The notes under the pieces: model-generated
Told to the model about the DNA's origin: nothing
Databases searched by the model: none
The model's input: only the letters and a program-made list of their open reading frames with translations
Shown: positions 15,968 to 26,574 of the stretch, one piece after another
Layout: each line of letters opens with the position of its first letter
Numbering within the stretch: position 1 is the first letter of the stretch
Program-made: the position numbers and the translations under genes
Assembly (NCBI RefSeq): GCF_000717875.1
Contig: NZ_JOCT01000023.1
Coordinates: 75,198 to 139,197 of the forward strand
From: Streptomyces sp. NRRL S-455
Lineage (GTDB): Bacteria > Actinomycetota > Actinomycetes > Streptomycetales > Streptomycetaceae
Length of the DNA stretch: 64,000 nt
Direction: 5' to 3'

Positions 15968-16339
15968 GGGGCGCCCCTGGGGCGTCTCCAACCGTCCTGA
16001 CGTGCGCCGACGCGCCGAGCGCCGGTGTAAGGCCCGGCACGGTCCGGCGCAAGACGGCGCTTGCCCTGGGGGCTTCCCTGCGGGGGGTGCACAGGGGGCT
16101 TACGACACGCATCGTGCGCCTCCTGTGCGCCCTATGTCGCCACAGAACCTTCCTTCGATAGGCTGTACTGAACCCGCCCGCCGCATATGCCTCCGCACGG
16201 AGCGCGGTGCCGCGCCGTCTCCGCGGCCGGACAGCCGCCGGCCACCCCGGCCGGCAGCGGCCCCAGGGTTCTCGTACGCCATCGAATGTCCGTCCCACGT
16301 CATTCGACCATCACGCAGCTCAAGGAGAGTCATCGAGCG
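15968..16339 (+). other. 372-bp intergenic region with a likely thrB promoter
   Basis: No convincing gene is visible. A -10-like TAGGCT lies at 16159-16164, with only a weak -35. If used it gives a leader of roughly 170 nt before thrB. thrB therefore appears to have its own transcript rather than being part of the thrA-thrC operon. Confidence 0.4.
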
Positions 16340-17278
16340 ATGGCCGGTCCAGCGTTCCGCGCCGCCGCCGTCCGGGTGCGCGTCCCCGCCACTAGCGCCA
16401 ACCTCGGCCCGGGCTTCGACGCCTTCGGCCTCGCGCTGGGCTTGTACGACGACGTGGTCGTCCGGGTGGCCGACTCCGGGCTGCACATCGACATCGCGGG
16501 CGAGGGCAGCGAGACCCTCCCGCGCGACGAGCAGCACCTCCTCGTCCGTTCCCTGCGCACCGCCTTCGACCTGCTCGGCGGACAGCCGCGCGGCCTGGAG
16601 ATCGTCTGCGCCAACCGCATTCCGCACGGCCGGGGCCTCGGCTCCTCCTCGGCCGCCATCTGCGCCGGAATCGTCGCCGCCCGCGCCGTGACCATAGGCG
16701 CGGAGGCCAAGCTCGACGACACCGCGCTGCTGGAGCTCGCCACCGAGATCGAGGGTCATCCCGACAACGTCGCCGCGTGCCTTCTGGGCGGCTTCACCCT
16801 GTCCTGGATGGAGGGCGGCGCGGCCCGCGCGATCAGGATGGACCCCGCCGATTCCATCGTTCCGGTGGTTTTCGTGCCCGGAAAGCCGGTACTCACCGAG
16901 ACGGCGCGCGGCCTGCTCCCGCGCACCGTCCCGCACGTCGACGCAGCCGCCAACGCGGGCCGGGCCGCCCTGCTCGTCGAGGCCCTGACACGCCGCCCCG
17001 AGCTGCTGCTGCCCGCCACCGAGGACCGGCTGCACCAGGAGTACCGCGCCCCGGCCATGCCCGAGAGCACCGCCCTGGTGGAGCGGCTGCGGTCCGAGGG
17101 CGTACCCGCGGTCATCTCCGGCGCCGGACCGACGGTCATGGCGCTGGCCGACGAGGCCACCGCCGACAAGGTGGAGGCCCTGGCGGGCGCGGACTGGGCG
17201 GCGAACCGGCTGCGCCTCGATCAGCAGGGCGCGAGCGTGCTTCCGCTCGCGACGTCCGGCGAGTCCAGCGACATCTAG
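16340..17278 (+). CDS. thrB: homoserine kinase
   Basis: 312 residues from ATG 16340, with AAGGAGAG at 16322-16329; the frame is open further upstream but similarity begins at MAGPAFRAAAV. It is a GHMP kinase: VRVPATSANLGPGFDAFG (motif 1), IPHGRGLGSSSAAICAG (phosphate-binding motif 2) and ISGAGPTVMAL (motif 3). It phosphorylates homoserine for threonine synthase. Together with thrA and thrC it completes the branch from aspartate semialdehyde to threonine. Confidence 0.95.
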   Translation: MAGPAFRAAAVRVRVPATSANLGPGFDAFGLALGLYDDVVVRVADSGLHIDIAGEGSETLPRDEQHLLVRSLRTAFDLLGGQPRGLEIVCANRIPHGRGLGSSSAAICAGIVAARAVTIGAEAKLDDTALLELATEIEGHPDNVAACLLGGFTLSWMEGGAARAIRMDPADSIVPVVFVPGKPVLTETARGLLPRTVPHVDAAANAGRAALLVEALTRRPELLLPATEDRLHQEYRAPAMPESTALVERLRSEGVPAVISGAGPTVMALADEATADKVEALAGADWAANRLRLDQQGASVLPLATSGESSDI

Positions 17279-17680
17279 AAGCACACGGTTGCCGGATTTG
17301 GAGAGGGGGAATGTTTGTTGGATCCGGTAGTGTTAACCTCAAGTCTGCACCCGACCCCACCATGGCGAGGTGCCTCGTGTCCCCGTCCGGGACAGACATT
17401 CTTCCGGGAGCCCCCCAAACCGCACTGTGTTCCGTACGTAGGACCGTACGGCGTACACGGACACTGAGCGGGGCGCAGGGCACGCTCCGGGACCGGTGCG
17501 ACCACGCCACGTGACACTGACACTGGGTGCCACGGCATAAGGAAGCGCCATCACCAGATTCCTCCGCCGCTTAGGCGGACCACCGCCCCGGCACGGTTCA
17601 CACCACACGAACCGAAGCCGGACAGCACAACCGGTCGCCGAGCCAGACAGGCCGACGTCCGCTCCAGGGAAGGACCCTTC
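17279..17680 (+). other. long 5' region upstream of rho
   Basis: This 402-bp region has no convincing gene. It starts with a locally A/T-richer stretch (17299-17345) that may hold the promoter. A 7-bp hairpin, CCGTACG (17432-17438) with CGTACGG (17445-17451), lies in the presumed leader. Long leaders are usual for rho genes, which often control their own termination; that is inference here. Confidence 0.4.
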
Positions 17681-19732
17681 GTGAGCGACACCACCGATCT
17701 GATGGGCGCACGTGTCGAGGAGACAGCTGCCGCGCCCGCCACGGACGCCTCCGCGCCTGCCACCGGTGCCGGCTCCCGGCGGCGCCGCGGTACCGGCCTC
17801 GAGGGCATGGTGCTGGCCGAGCTGCAGCAGGTCGCATCCGGCCTCGGTATCAGGGGCACCGCGCGGATGCGCAAGAGCCAGCTGATCGAGGTCATCAAGG
17901 AGGCGCAGGCGTCCGGCGGCGCCGCTCCGGCGGCGAAGGCCGACGCCCCCGCCGAGACCAAGCCGAAGCGCCGCGCCACCTCCCGCGCCCGTACGGGCGA
18001 CAACGCGGAGAAGGCCGACAAGAAGGCTGACGCGAAGCAGCCCTCCGAGGCCCCCGCCGCGAAGGCCGAGAAGGCCACGGCGCAGCAGCAGATCGAGATC
18101 CCCGGCCAGCCGTCCCCCAAGGTCTCGGCTCCGGTCGACCAGGGCGGCGCCCCCACCGACGACGCTCCTTCCGAGCGCCGCCGTCGCCGTGCCACCGCCG
18201 ACGCCGGATCCCCGGCTTCCGCTCCCGAGACGGTCGCCGCCGAGGCGAAGAACGAGTCCAAGGGCGACGCGTCCGCGCAGCAGCAGTCGCAGCAGCAGTC
18301 CCAGAACGACGCCAAGTCCGACTCCGGTGACGGCGGCGAGGGCCGGCGTCGCGACCGCCGTGACCGCGGCCGGGACCGCGACCGCCGCGGCAAGGGCGAC
18401 GACCAGCAGGGCGGCGGCCGCCAGGACCGCGGCGGCCAGCAGAACCAGCAGGGCGGCGGCCGCCAGGACCGTGGCGGCCAGCAGGACGACGACGACTTCG
18501 AGGGCGGCCGGCGTGGCCGTCGTGGCCGTTACCGCGACCGCCGTGGCCGTCGTGGCCGCGACGACGTGCAGGAGCCGCAGATCGCCGAGGACGACGTCCT
18601 GATCCCCGTCGCGGGCATCCTCGACATCCTCGACAACTACGCCTTCATCCGCACGTCCGGCTACCTGCCCGGCCCGAACGACGTGTACGTCTCCCTCGCC
18701 CAGGTCCGCAAGAACGGCCTGCGCAAGGGCGACCACATCACCGGTGCCGTGCGCCAGCCCAAGGAGGGCGAGCGCCGCGAGAAGTTCAACGCGCTGGTGC
18801 GCCTGGACTCCGTCAACGGCATGGCCCCCGAACACGGCCGTGGCCGCCCGGAGTTCAACAAGCTCACCCCGCTCTACCCGCAGGACCGGCTCCGTCTGGA
18901 GACCGACCCGGGCGTGCTCACCACCCGCATCATCGACCTGGTCTCGCCGATCGGTAAGGGCCAGCGCGGTCTGATCGTGGCCCCGCCGAAGACCGGTAAG
19001 ACCATGATCATGCAGGCGATCGCCAACGCGATCACGCACAACAACCCCGAGTGCCACCTGATGGTCGTCCTCGTCGACGAGCGTCCGGAAGAGGTCACCG
19101 ACATGCAGCGGTCGGTCAAGGGCGAGGTCATCTCCTCGACCTTCGACCGCCCGGCCGAGGACCACACGACGGTCGCCGAGCTCGCCATCGAGCGCGCCAA
19201 GCGGCTGGTCGAACTCGGCCACGACGTGGTCGTCCTGCTGGACTCCATCACGCGTCTGGGCCGTGCCTACAACCTGGCCGCGCCCGCCTCCGGCCGCATC
19301 CTCTCCGGTGGTGTCGACTCGACCGCGCTGTACCCGCCGAAGCGCTTCTTCGGTGCCGCGCGGAACATCGAGGACGGTGGCTCGCTCACCATCTTGGCCA
19401 CGGCTCTCGTGGACACCGGGTCCCGCATGGACGAGGTGATCTTCGAGGAGTTCAAGGGCACCGGCAACATGGAGCTCAAGCTCGACCGGAAGCTCGCGGA
19501 CAAGCGCATCTTCCCGGCCGTGGACGTCGACGCGTCCGGCACCCGCAAGGAAGAGATCCTGCTCGGTGGCGAGGAGCTCGCCGTCGTGTGGAAGCTGCGC
19601 CGAGTGCTGCACGCGCTCGACCAGCAGCAGGCGATCGAGCTGCTGCTCGACAAGATGAAGCAGACGAAGTCGAACGTCGAGTTCCTGATGCAGATCCAGA
19701 AGACCACCCCGACGCCGGGCAACGGCGACTGA
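17681..19732 (+). CDS. rho: transcription termination factor Rho
   Basis: 683 residues from GTG 17681, with GGGAAGGA at 17668-17675. Rho is an RNA-dependent helicase that ends transcription. After an N-terminal helical domain (about 35-70, [20 protein letters not shown]) there is a long insertion (about 75-300) rich in Ala/Lys/Glu and then Arg/Gly/Gln, typical of actinobacteria. The cold-shock-like RNA-binding domain follows ([29 protein letters not shown], quoted in part), then the ATPase with Walker [11 protein letters not shown], Walker [16 protein letters not shown] and the [17 protein letters not shown] region. An exact repeat sits in the insertion. Confidence 0.96.
   Translation: MSDTTDLMGARVEETAAAPATDASAPATGAGSRRRRGTGLEGMVLAELQQVASGLGIRGTARMRKSQLIEVIKEAQASGGAAPAAKADAPAETKPKRRATSRARTGDNAEKADKKADAKQPSEAPAAKAEKATAQQQIEIPGQPSPKVSAPVDQGGAPTDDAPSERRRRRATADAGSPASAPETVAAEAKNESKGDASAQQQSQQQSQNDAKSDSGDGGEGRRRDRRDRGRDRDRRGKGDDQQGGGRQDRGGQQNQQGGGRQDRGGQQDDDDFEGGRRGRRGRYRDRRGRRGRDDVQEPQIAEDDVLIPVAGILDILDNYAFIRTSGYLPGPNDVYVSLAQVRKNGLRKGDHITGAVRQPKEGERREKFNALVRLDSVNGMAPEHGRGRPEFNKLTPLYPQDRLRLETDPGVLTTRIIDLVSPIGKGQRGLIVAPPKTGKTMIMQAIANAITHNNPECHLMVVLVDERPEEVTDMQRSVKGEVISSTFDRPAEDHTTVAELAIERAKRLVELGHDVVVLLDSITRLGRAYNLAAPASGRILSGGVDSTALYPPKRFFGAARNIEDGGSLTILATALVDTGSRMDEVIFEEFKGTGNMELKLDRKLADKRIFPAVDVDASGTRKEEILLGGEELAVVWKLRRVLHALDQQQAIELLLDKMKQTKSNVEFLMQIQKTTPTPGNGD
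18402..18484 (+). repeat. 42-bp tandem duplication inside rho
   Basis: Positions 18402-18442 and 18444-18484 match over 41 bp with one mismatch (18430 C, 18472 T), a 42-bp period. They encode two copies of a 14-residue unit based on [13 protein letters not shown] in the RNA-binding insertion. The in-frame period allows copy-number change. Confidence 0.85.
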
Positions 19733-19751
19733 GGCAGGACTCTGCGCGAGA

Positions 19752-19778
19752 GGGCCGCTCCCCGAACGGGGGCGGCCC
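19752..19778 (+). terminator. terminator after rho
   Basis: GGGCCGC then CCCC, loop GAAC, then GGGG and GCGGCCC form an 11-bp stem with one bulged T (19752-19778), followed by TTCGTGC. It lies 20 bp after the rho stop. Confidence 0.75.
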
Positions 19779-20106
19779 TTCGTGCTGTTCGTGTGCGGGT
19801 CGGGGCCCCGCTCCGGCAAGGCCACCGGCGAGATCTTCGCCACAAGAAGGTCCGTCCGCACCGATTTCGAGCAGTACGGCATCTTCGGCTGAAATCGCAG
19901 GTGAGCGGCGTACGCCCCGCTACGTCCGAACACGGACCGTGTCCACCGCCGTACGCGGTGGGCACAGTCCGTTGTGCAACCCTTTCCCGAGTTTCTCCGT
20001 CTGACCAGGCGGAGTGACGATGGTGCCAGGGGGGAGTCCCCCGACCGAGCACGCCTGGCACTGACCGCAGGGGGTAACAGACCGTAGACGAGCAGCTGAG
20101 GAGCCC
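19779..20106 (+). other. intergenic region before the LCP gene, with a leader hairpin
   Basis: No gene is supported in this stretch. Near its end GTGCCAGG (20023-20030) pairs with CCTGGCAC (20054-20061), enclosing a GGGGGA/TCCCCC element. The composite hairpin sits about 45 bp before the LCP start and could act in the leader of that mRNA. Confidence 0.45.
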
Positions 20107-21243
20107 ATGTCTGCCGAGAGCACGCCGGGCCCGGGCATACCGGGCGGGACCGGCACCAACGGACCGCGCCACCGCGCCAAGGGACGACGCCGCAAGCCCC
20201 GCACGCGCCACAAGGGCTTGATGATCACGGCCTGGACCGCGGCGGGCATCGTCGTCCTCGGCGGCACCGGGGCGGGGTACCTGTACTTCAAGCTCAACGG
20301 CAACCTCAAGAGCGTCGACATCGACCAGGCCCTCGGCACCGACCGGCCCGAGAAGGCCGACAACGGCTCCGAGAACATCCTCGTCCTCGGCTCCGACACC
20401 CGCGCCGGCGGCAACAAGAAGCTCGGCGGCGGCACCGACGACGGCAGCGCCCGCTCCGACACGGCGATGATCGTGCACGTCCACAAGGGCCACAAGAAGG
20501 CCAGCGTGGTCTCCATCCCGCGCGACACCCTCATCGACCGGCCCTCGTGCAGCGACACCAAGGGCGACGAGCACCCCGCGGCGAAGGACGTGATGTTCAA
20601 CTCCGCGTACTCGACGGGCGGGGCCGCCTGCGCCGTGAAGACCGTCGAGTCGATCACCGACCTGCGCATGGACCACTACCTGGAGGTCGACTTCGCCGGC
20701 TTCCAGAGGCTCGTCGACGACCTCGGCGGCGTCGAGGTCACCACGACCAAGGCCATCGACGACCCCGACAGCCACCTGAAGCTGAAGGCCGGCACCCACA
20801 GACTCGACGGGGAGCAGGCCCTCGGCCTGGTCCGCACCCGCCACGGCGTCGGCGACGGCTCCGACCTCGGCCGCATCCAGCTCCAGCAGGCCTTCATCAA
20901 GGCCCTGCTGCACCAGGTCAAGGACGTCGGCGTCTTCAGTGACCCCAAGAAGCTGCTCGACCTCGCGGAGACCGCGACCAAGACGGTGACGACCGACTCC
21001 GACCTCGGCTCGGTCAACGACCTCGCGTCCTTCGCGAACGGCCTCAAGAGCATCAGCCCCTCCGGCATGAACATGGTCACGATGCCGGTGGCCTACGACC
21101 CGGCCGACCCCAACCGCGTCCTCCTCCAGAAGAAGAAGGCCCAGGAGATCTGGACCGCCCTGGCGCACGACAAGCCGATCCCGGCGAGCGCGACGAAGGG
21201 CACCGCGACCGGTGAGGCCAAGGGCGTGGTGAACGCCGAGTAG
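20107..21243 (+). CDS. LytR-CpsA-Psr (LCP) cell-wall ligase
   Basis: 378 residues from ATG 20107. A basic cytoplasmic N terminus, one membrane segment (about 38-60, [20 protein letters not shown]) and an extracellular LCP domain (about 90-270). The domain shows [31 protein letters not shown] and [21 protein letters not shown], which hold the Arg and Asp residues that bind pyrophosphate lipid and Mg2+. LCP enzymes attach teichoic acids or other glycopolymers to peptidoglycan. The gene stands alone between rho and rpmE. Confidence 0.92.
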   Translation: MSAESTPGPGIPGGTGTNGPRHRAKGRRRKPRTRHKGLMITAWTAAGIVVLGGTGAGYLYFKLNGNLKSVDIDQALGTDRPEKADNGSENILVLGSDTRAGGNKKLGGGTDDGSARSDTAMIVHVHKGHKKASVVSIPRDTLIDRPSCSDTKGDEHPAAKDVMFNSAYSTGGAACAVKTVESITDLRMDHYLEVDFAGFQRLVDDLGGVEVTTTKAIDDPDSHLKLKAGTHRLDGEQALGLVRTRHGVGDGSDLGRIQLQQAFIKALLHQVKDVGVFSDPKKLLDLAETATKTVTTDSDLGSVNDLASFANGLKSISPSGMNMVTMPVAYDPADPNRVLLQKKKAQEIWTALAHDKPIPASATKGTATGEAKGVVNAE

Positions 21244-21309
21244 GGGGCGCGGGGCTGTATCGGTGTGCGGCTCCGCCGCGGGGCGCGAACAACACCCACC
21301 GGCCCGCGG

Positions 21310-21335
21310 GGAACAAACGACGGCAACCCCCGGTT
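21310..21335 (+). promoter_or_regulatory. sigma-R-type promoter for rpmE
   Basis: GGAAC (21310-21314), exactly 18 bp, then GTT (21333-21335) matches the thiol-stress sigma-R consensus GGAAT-N18-GTT at all but one position. It lies about 105 bp upstream of rpmE. rpmE is a reported sigma-R target in S. coelicolor, as far as I recall. Confidence 0.75.
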
Positions 21336-21439
21336 TTGGGAGTAGGCCCCAGTCCTGGCAGACTGGTACGTCGGCTCCGGTTCACGCTCCCGCATCCCGC
21401 GGCGGCGACCCGGCGCCCTCCCGAAACCTAGGAGACACC

Positions 21440-21661
21440 TTGAAGCGCGACATCCACCCCGAGTACGTCGAGACGCAGGTCAGCTGCACCTGCGGCGCGT
21501 CGTTCACCACTCGCAGCACCATCGAGTCCGGCACCATCCGCGCCGACGTCTGCTCCGAGTGCCACCCGTTCTACACGGGCAAGCAGAAGATCCTCGACAC
21601 CGGTGGCCGTGTGGCCCGCTTCGAGGCCCGCTTCGGCAAGGCCGCCGGCTCCAAGAAGTAG
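21440..21661 (+). CDS. rpmE: 50S ribosomal protein L31 (zinc-binding form)
   Basis: 73 residues from TTG 21440, with TAGGAG at 21429-21434. Cysteines in VSCTCGASF and DVCSECHPF (C16, C18, C37, C40) form the zinc site of the C+ form of L31, which zinc-starved cells replace with a C- paralogue. The N terminus [11 protein letters not shown] is typical. A sigma-R-type promoter upstream would link its expression to thiol oxidation. Confidence 0.96.
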   Translation: MKRDIHPEYVETQVSCTCGASFTTRSTIESGTIRADVCSECHPFYTGKQKILDTGGRVARFEARFGKAAGSKK

Positions 21662-21766
21662 CGAGCCTCAATTCGCCGGTCCACGGACGCGCCCCCTCAC
21701 CGGGCGCTCCGGGACCGGCGTTTTTGGTCGCCCGCCCTTCACCCCGTCCGTACACAGGAGCCCAAG

Positions 21767-22843
<1,077 letters not shown>

Positions 22844-22876
22844 GACCGTAGGAGTACCGAGTACCGGAGGACTTGC

Positions 22877-23758
22877 GTGCAGCAGTCATTTGGGGGGCGA
22901 CCCCCAAGCCCCCGCAGCGTGCTGCTCGCGGAGGTGGCCCAGGCCACCCAGCGGCTCGCCGACGCAGGCGTGCCCTCGCCGCGCACCGACGCGGAGGAAC
23001 TCGCCGCGTTCGTGCACGGCGTCAAGCGCGGCGAGCTGCACTCCGTCAAGGACTCCGACTTCGACGCCCGCTACTGGGAGGTCATCGCCCGCCGCGAGGC
23101 CCGCGAGCCGCTCCAGCACATCACCGGGCGGGCCTACTTCCGCTACCTGGAACTCCAGGTCGGCCCCGGGGTGTTCGTGCCGCGGCCCGAGACCGAGTCC
23201 GTGGTCGGCTGGGCCATAGACGCCGTGCGGGCCATGGACGTCGTCGAGCCGTGCATCGTCGACCTGTGCACCGGCTCCGGCGCCATCGCGCTCGCCCTCG
23301 CCCAGGAGGTGCCGCGCTCGCGCGTGTACGCCGTGGAGCTGTCCGAGGACGCCCTCAGGTGGACCCGCAAGAACGTCGAGGGGTCCAGGGTCGAGCTGCG
23401 CCAGGGAGACGCGCTGTCGGCCTTCCCGGACCTCGACGGCCAGGTCGACCTGGTCATCTCCAACCCGCCGTACATCCCGCTCACCGAGTGGGAGTACGTC
23501 GCCCCCGAGGCGCGGGACTACGACCCCGGCATGGCCCTGTTCTCCGGCGAGGACGGACTCGACCTCATCCGCGGCCTGGAGCGCACCGCACACCGGCTGC
23601 TGCGCCCCGGCGGCGTGGTCGTCGTGGAGCACGCCGACACCCAGGGCGGCCAGGTGCCGTGGATCTTCACCGAGGAGCGGGGCTGGGCCGACGCGGCCGA
23701 CCACCCGGACCTCAACAACCGCCCCCGGTTCGCGACGGCCCGCAAGGCACTGCCGTGA
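22877..23758 (+). CDS. prmC: release factor glutamine methyltransferase
   Basis: 293 residues from GTG 22877, with GGAGG at 22866-22870. It methylates the GGQ glutamine of RF1 and RF2 with S-adenosylmethionine. An N-terminal helical domain (RTDAEELAAFVHGVKRGEL) is followed by the methyltransferase fold with IVDLCTGSGAIALALA (SAM loop) and VISNPPYIPL, the NPPY motif that holds the glutamine. The first 15 residues contain a G/C hairpin element and may not be conserved; GTG 22919 is an alternative start. Confidence 0.94.
   Translation: MQQSFGGRPPSPRSVLLAEVAQATQRLADAGVPSPRTDAEELAAFVHGVKRGELHSVKDSDFDARYWEVIARREAREPLQHITGRAYFRYLELQVGPGVFVPRPETESVVGWAIDAVRAMDVVEPCIVDLCTGSGAIALALAQEVPRSRVYAVELSEDALRWTRKNVEGSRVELRQGDALSAFPDLDGQVDLVISNPPYIPLTEWEYVAPEARDYDPGMALFSGEDGLDLIRGLERTAHRLLRPGGVVVVEHADTQGGQVPWIFTEERGWADAADHPDLNNRPRFATARKALP
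22891..22913 (+). repeat. G5/C5 hairpin element at the start of prmC
   Basis: TTGGGGGGCGACCCCCAAG folds into a G/C-only hairpin followed by CCCCC. The same style of element occurs before atpA (31465-31489) and after the DUF2550 gene (36613-36645), which suggests a short dispersed family. Confidence 0.5.
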
Positions 23759-23810
23759 CCGTCCCCCAGACTCTTTCCCAGACGTACGTGTACGAGGAGG
23801 CCCGCTAGAT

Positions 23811-24458
23811 ATGGCACGGCGATACGACACCAACGACGCGACCGACCGCACGACCGGTCTGCGCGAAGCCGCGTCCGCCGTCCGCCGTGGCGAGCTGGTC
23901 GTCCTCCCGACCGACACGGTGTACGGCATCGGCGCGGACGCCTTCTCCTCGGAGGCCGTCGCCGACCTGCTGGACGCCAAGGGCCGGGGCCGCAACATGC
24001 CCACGCCCGTCCTCATCGGCTCCCCGAACACACTGCACGGGCTCGTCACCGACTTCTCCGAGCTGGCCTGGGAGCTGGTCGACGCCTTCTGGCCCGGCGC
24101 GCTGACGCTCGTCGCAAAGCACCAGCCGTCCCTCCAGTGGGACCTCGGGGACACCAGGGGCACCGTCGCCGTGCGCATGCCTCTGCACCCGGTCGCCATC
24201 GAGCTGCTCACCGAGGTCGGCCCGATGGCCGTGTCCTCCGCCAACCTCACCGGCCACCCCGCGCCGGAGGACTGCGACGCCGCGCAGGAGATGCTCGGCG
24301 ACTCCGTCTCCGTCTACCTGGACGGCGGCCCGACCCCCGGCATCGTGCCGTCCTCGATCGTCGACGTGACCCGTGAGGTGCCGCTGCTGCTGCGCGCGGG
24401 CGCCATCTCCGCGGACGAGCTGCGAAAGGTCGTACCCGACCTCGAGGTGGCGAATTGA
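23811..24458 (+). CDS. L-threonylcarbamoyladenylate synthase (Sua5/TsaC/YrdC family)
   Basis: 215 residues from ATG 23811, with GAGGAGG at 23794-23800. It makes threonylcarbamoyl-AMP from threonine, bicarbonate and ATP for the t6A modification of tRNAs reading ANN codons. Seen motifs: VVLPTDTVYGIGADAF, the KxR-like KGRGRNMPTPVLI, TLVAKHQPSL and VSSANLTGHPAP. It is the short form, without the C-terminal Sua5 domain. Confidence 0.9.
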   Translation: MARRYDTNDATDRTTGLREAASAVRRGELVVLPTDTVYGIGADAFSSEAVADLLDAKGRGRNMPTPVLIGSPNTLHGLVTDFSELAWELVDAFWPGALTLVAKHQPSLQWDLGDTRGTVAVRMPLHPVAIELLTEVGPMAVSSANLTGHPAPEDCDAAQEMLGDSVSVYLDGGPTPGIVPSSIVDVTREVPLLLRAGAISADELRKVVPDLEVAN

Positions 24459-25135
24459 CGGCCCCTGGAGCGGGGCGTGGCATAGGCAACGGGGAAAGCG
24501 CGGCGGAGATCACGACGACGTTCGTGGGGCTTCCGCGTGACAGCTTCCGCATCCTCCACGTCAGCACCGGCAATGTATGCCGCTCGCCCATCACCGAGCG
24601 GCTGACCCGCCATTTCGTCAAGGAGCGGCTCGGCATCCTGGGCGGCGGGCTGATCGTGGAGAGCGCGGGCACCTGGGGTCATGAGGGCGCGCCCATGGAG
24701 TCCCACGCGGAGACCGTCCTGGCCGACTTCGGCGCGGACGCCTCCGGATTCACCGGCCGCGAGCTCCTCGACGAGCACGTGATCCGCGCCGACCTGGTGC
24801 TGACCGCCACCCGGGACCACCGGGCGCAGGTCATCTCGATGGGCCACTCGGCGGGCCTGCGCACCTTCACCCTCAAGGAGTTCACCCGCCTGGTGAAGGC
24901 CATCGACCCGGCGACCCTGCCGCCCCTGGAGGAGGGCGTGGTCGTCCGCGCCCGGGCCCTGGTGCGGGCCGCGGCGGCTCTACGCGGGTGGCTGCTGGCG
25001 CCGAACGCCGAGGCTGACGAGGTGTACGACCCGTACGGGGCGCCCCTGACGTTCTTCCGTTCCATCGGGGACGAGATACACCAGGCGCTCGACCCGGTCG
25101 TCACGGCCCTGACGGGCGTCCCCGCACGGACGTAA
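24455..25135 (+). CDS. low-molecular-weight phosphatase-like protein lacking the nucleophile Cys
   Basis: 226 residues from TTG 24455, overlapping the previous stop. The phosphate loop reads HVSTGNVCRSP (residues 35-45). In active enzymes of this family the loop is C-x-G-N-x-C-R-S, so the nucleophile Cys is Ser37 here, while Arg43 and the DPYG general-acid segment are kept. The remaining fold is typical, with an extra N-terminal stretch of about 30 residues. It may bind phosphate or phosphotyrosine without turnover, or act by an untypical mechanism. It lies between a t6A enzyme and glyA. Confidence 0.8.
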   Translation: MTAPGAGRGIGNGESAAEITTTFVGLPRDSFRILHVSTGNVCRSPITERLTRHFVKERLGILGGGLIVESAGTWGHEGAPMESHAETVLADFGADASGFTGRELLDEHVIRADLVLTATRDHRAQVISMGHSAGLRTFTLKEFTRLVKAIDPATLPPLEEGVVVRARALVRAAAALRGWLLAPNAEADEVYDPYGAPLTFFRSIGDEIHQALDPVVTALTGVPART

Positions 25136-25206
25136 CGACCGAGCGCCCCAGGGGCCCCGGGCCTACATTGGACGTACGTCACCGTCGACGCCGCCCGGAG
25201 CCCACC

Positions 25207-26445
25207 ATGACGGTCACCCCTGCCATCGAGGCCGACGTCCTGCGCCACCAGGACCCCGAGCTCGCCGACATCCTGCTCGGGGAGCGGGAACGGCGGTCGA
25301 CGACGCTCCAGCTGAACGCCGCGGAGAACTTCAGCTCGCCGGCCGTGCTCGCCGCCCTCGGCTCACCGCTCGCCGACAAGTACGCGGAGGGGTATCCGGG
25401 AGCCCGGCACCACGGTGGCTGCGAGATGGCCGACGTCGCCGAACGCCTCGCCGTGGACCGGGCCAGGGCCCTGTTCGGTGCCGACCACGCCAACGTCCAG
25501 CCGTACTCGGGCTCTTCGGCGGTGCTGGCCGCCTACGCCGCCCTGCTGCGCCCCGGCGACACCGTCCTGGCCCTCGGCCTGCACCACGGCGGCCACCTCA
25601 CGCACGGCTCGCCCGCCAACTTCTCCGGCCGCTGGTTCGACTTCGTCGGGTACGGCGTGGAGGCCGAGTCCGGGTTCATCGACCACGAGCAGGTGCGCAC
25701 CCTGGCCCGCACGCGCCGTCCCAGGGCGATCGTGTGCGGTTCGATCGCCTACCCCCGGCACCTGGACTACGCGTTCTTCCGCGAGGTCGCCGACGAGGTG
25801 GGCGCCTACCTCATCGCGGACGCCGCGCACCCCATCGGGCTGGTCGCCGGGAGAGCGGCGCCGAACCCGGTGCCGTACGCGGACATCGTCTGTGCGACGA
25901 CCCACAAGGTGCTGCGGGGGCCGCGCGGCGGCATGATCCTGTGCCGTGCGGAACTGGCCGAGCGGGTCGACCGGGCCGTGTTCCCTTTCACACAGGGCGG
26001 TGCGCACATGCACACCGTCGCCGCCAAGGCGGTCGCGTTCGGGGAGGCGGCGACACCGGCGTTCTCCGCGTACGCCCATCAGGTGGTCGCCAACGCGAGG
26101 GTGCTCGCGGCCCGGCTGGCCGCAGAGGGCCTGGTCGTCACCACCGGCGGCACGGACACCCACCTGATCACCGCCGACCCGGCGCCGCTCGGCGTCGACG
26201 GACGCACCGCACGCGGCCGTCTCGCCGCGGCCGGCCTGGTCCTGGACTGCTGTGCGCTGCCTCACGGTGACGCCCGGGGACTGCGGCTCGGCACCGCCGC
26301 GATCACCACGCAGGGCATGGGTGAGGCGGAGATGGCGCGGATCGCCGAGCTGCTCACAGGGGTGCTCAGGGGCGTGACCGGGACCGCGAGGGCCCGTGAA
26401 GATGTGCGGGAGCTGGCCGGTGGATTTCCGCCGTATCCGGCTTGA
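25207..26445 (+). CDS. glyA: serine hydroxymethyltransferase-like protein, divergent
   Basis: 412 residues from ATG 25207. It carries SHMT hallmarks: NAAENFSSPAV, DKYAEGYPGARHHGG, GLHHGGHLTHGSP, and ATTHKVLRGPRGGMI with the PLP lysine. The usual VQPHSGSQAN is VQPYSGSSAV, so the family His that stacks near PLP appears as Tyr, and other conserved positions differ. It probably acts as a second SHMT or on another hydroxy amino acid. It exchanges serine and glycine with folate if canonical. Confidence 0.8.
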   Translation: MTVTPAIEADVLRHQDPELADILLGERERRSTTLQLNAAENFSSPAVLAALGSPLADKYAEGYPGARHHGGCEMADVAERLAVDRARALFGADHANVQPYSGSSAVLAAYAALLRPGDTVLALGLHHGGHLTHGSPANFSGRWFDFVGYGVEAESGFIDHEQVRTLARTRRPRAIVCGSIAYPRHLDYAFFREVADEVGAYLIADAAHPIGLVAGRAAPNPVPYADIVCATTHKVLRGPRGGMILCRAELAERVDRAVFPFTQGGAHMHTVAAKAVAFGEAATPAFSAYAHQVVANARVLAARLAAEGLVVTTGGTDTHLITADPAPLGVDGRTARGRLAAAGLVLDCCALPHGDARGLRLGTAAITTQGMGEAEMARIAELLTGVLRGVTGTARAREDVRELAGGFPPYPA

Positions 26446-26574
26446 GTCGGGGTAAGCGCACCAGGGTGCACAGCTACTCGTGCAACCATCGTCGCTACCC
26501 GGAAGTCCTCACACGTATGCGCGCATCGCTAGGGTGTGGGGCTGAGATGCCAGCGAGACCTGTGGGGAATGCCC

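Noticed and set aside
13664..15991. Minus-strand frame of 775 codons across thrA and thrC
   Set aside because: Antisense to two certain genes; no motif and no ribosome site.
17339..19933. Minus-strand frame of 864 codons across rho
   Set aside because: Mirror of the well-supported rho gene; the Leu/Val/Ala-rich part comes from the RG/Q repeats read backwards.
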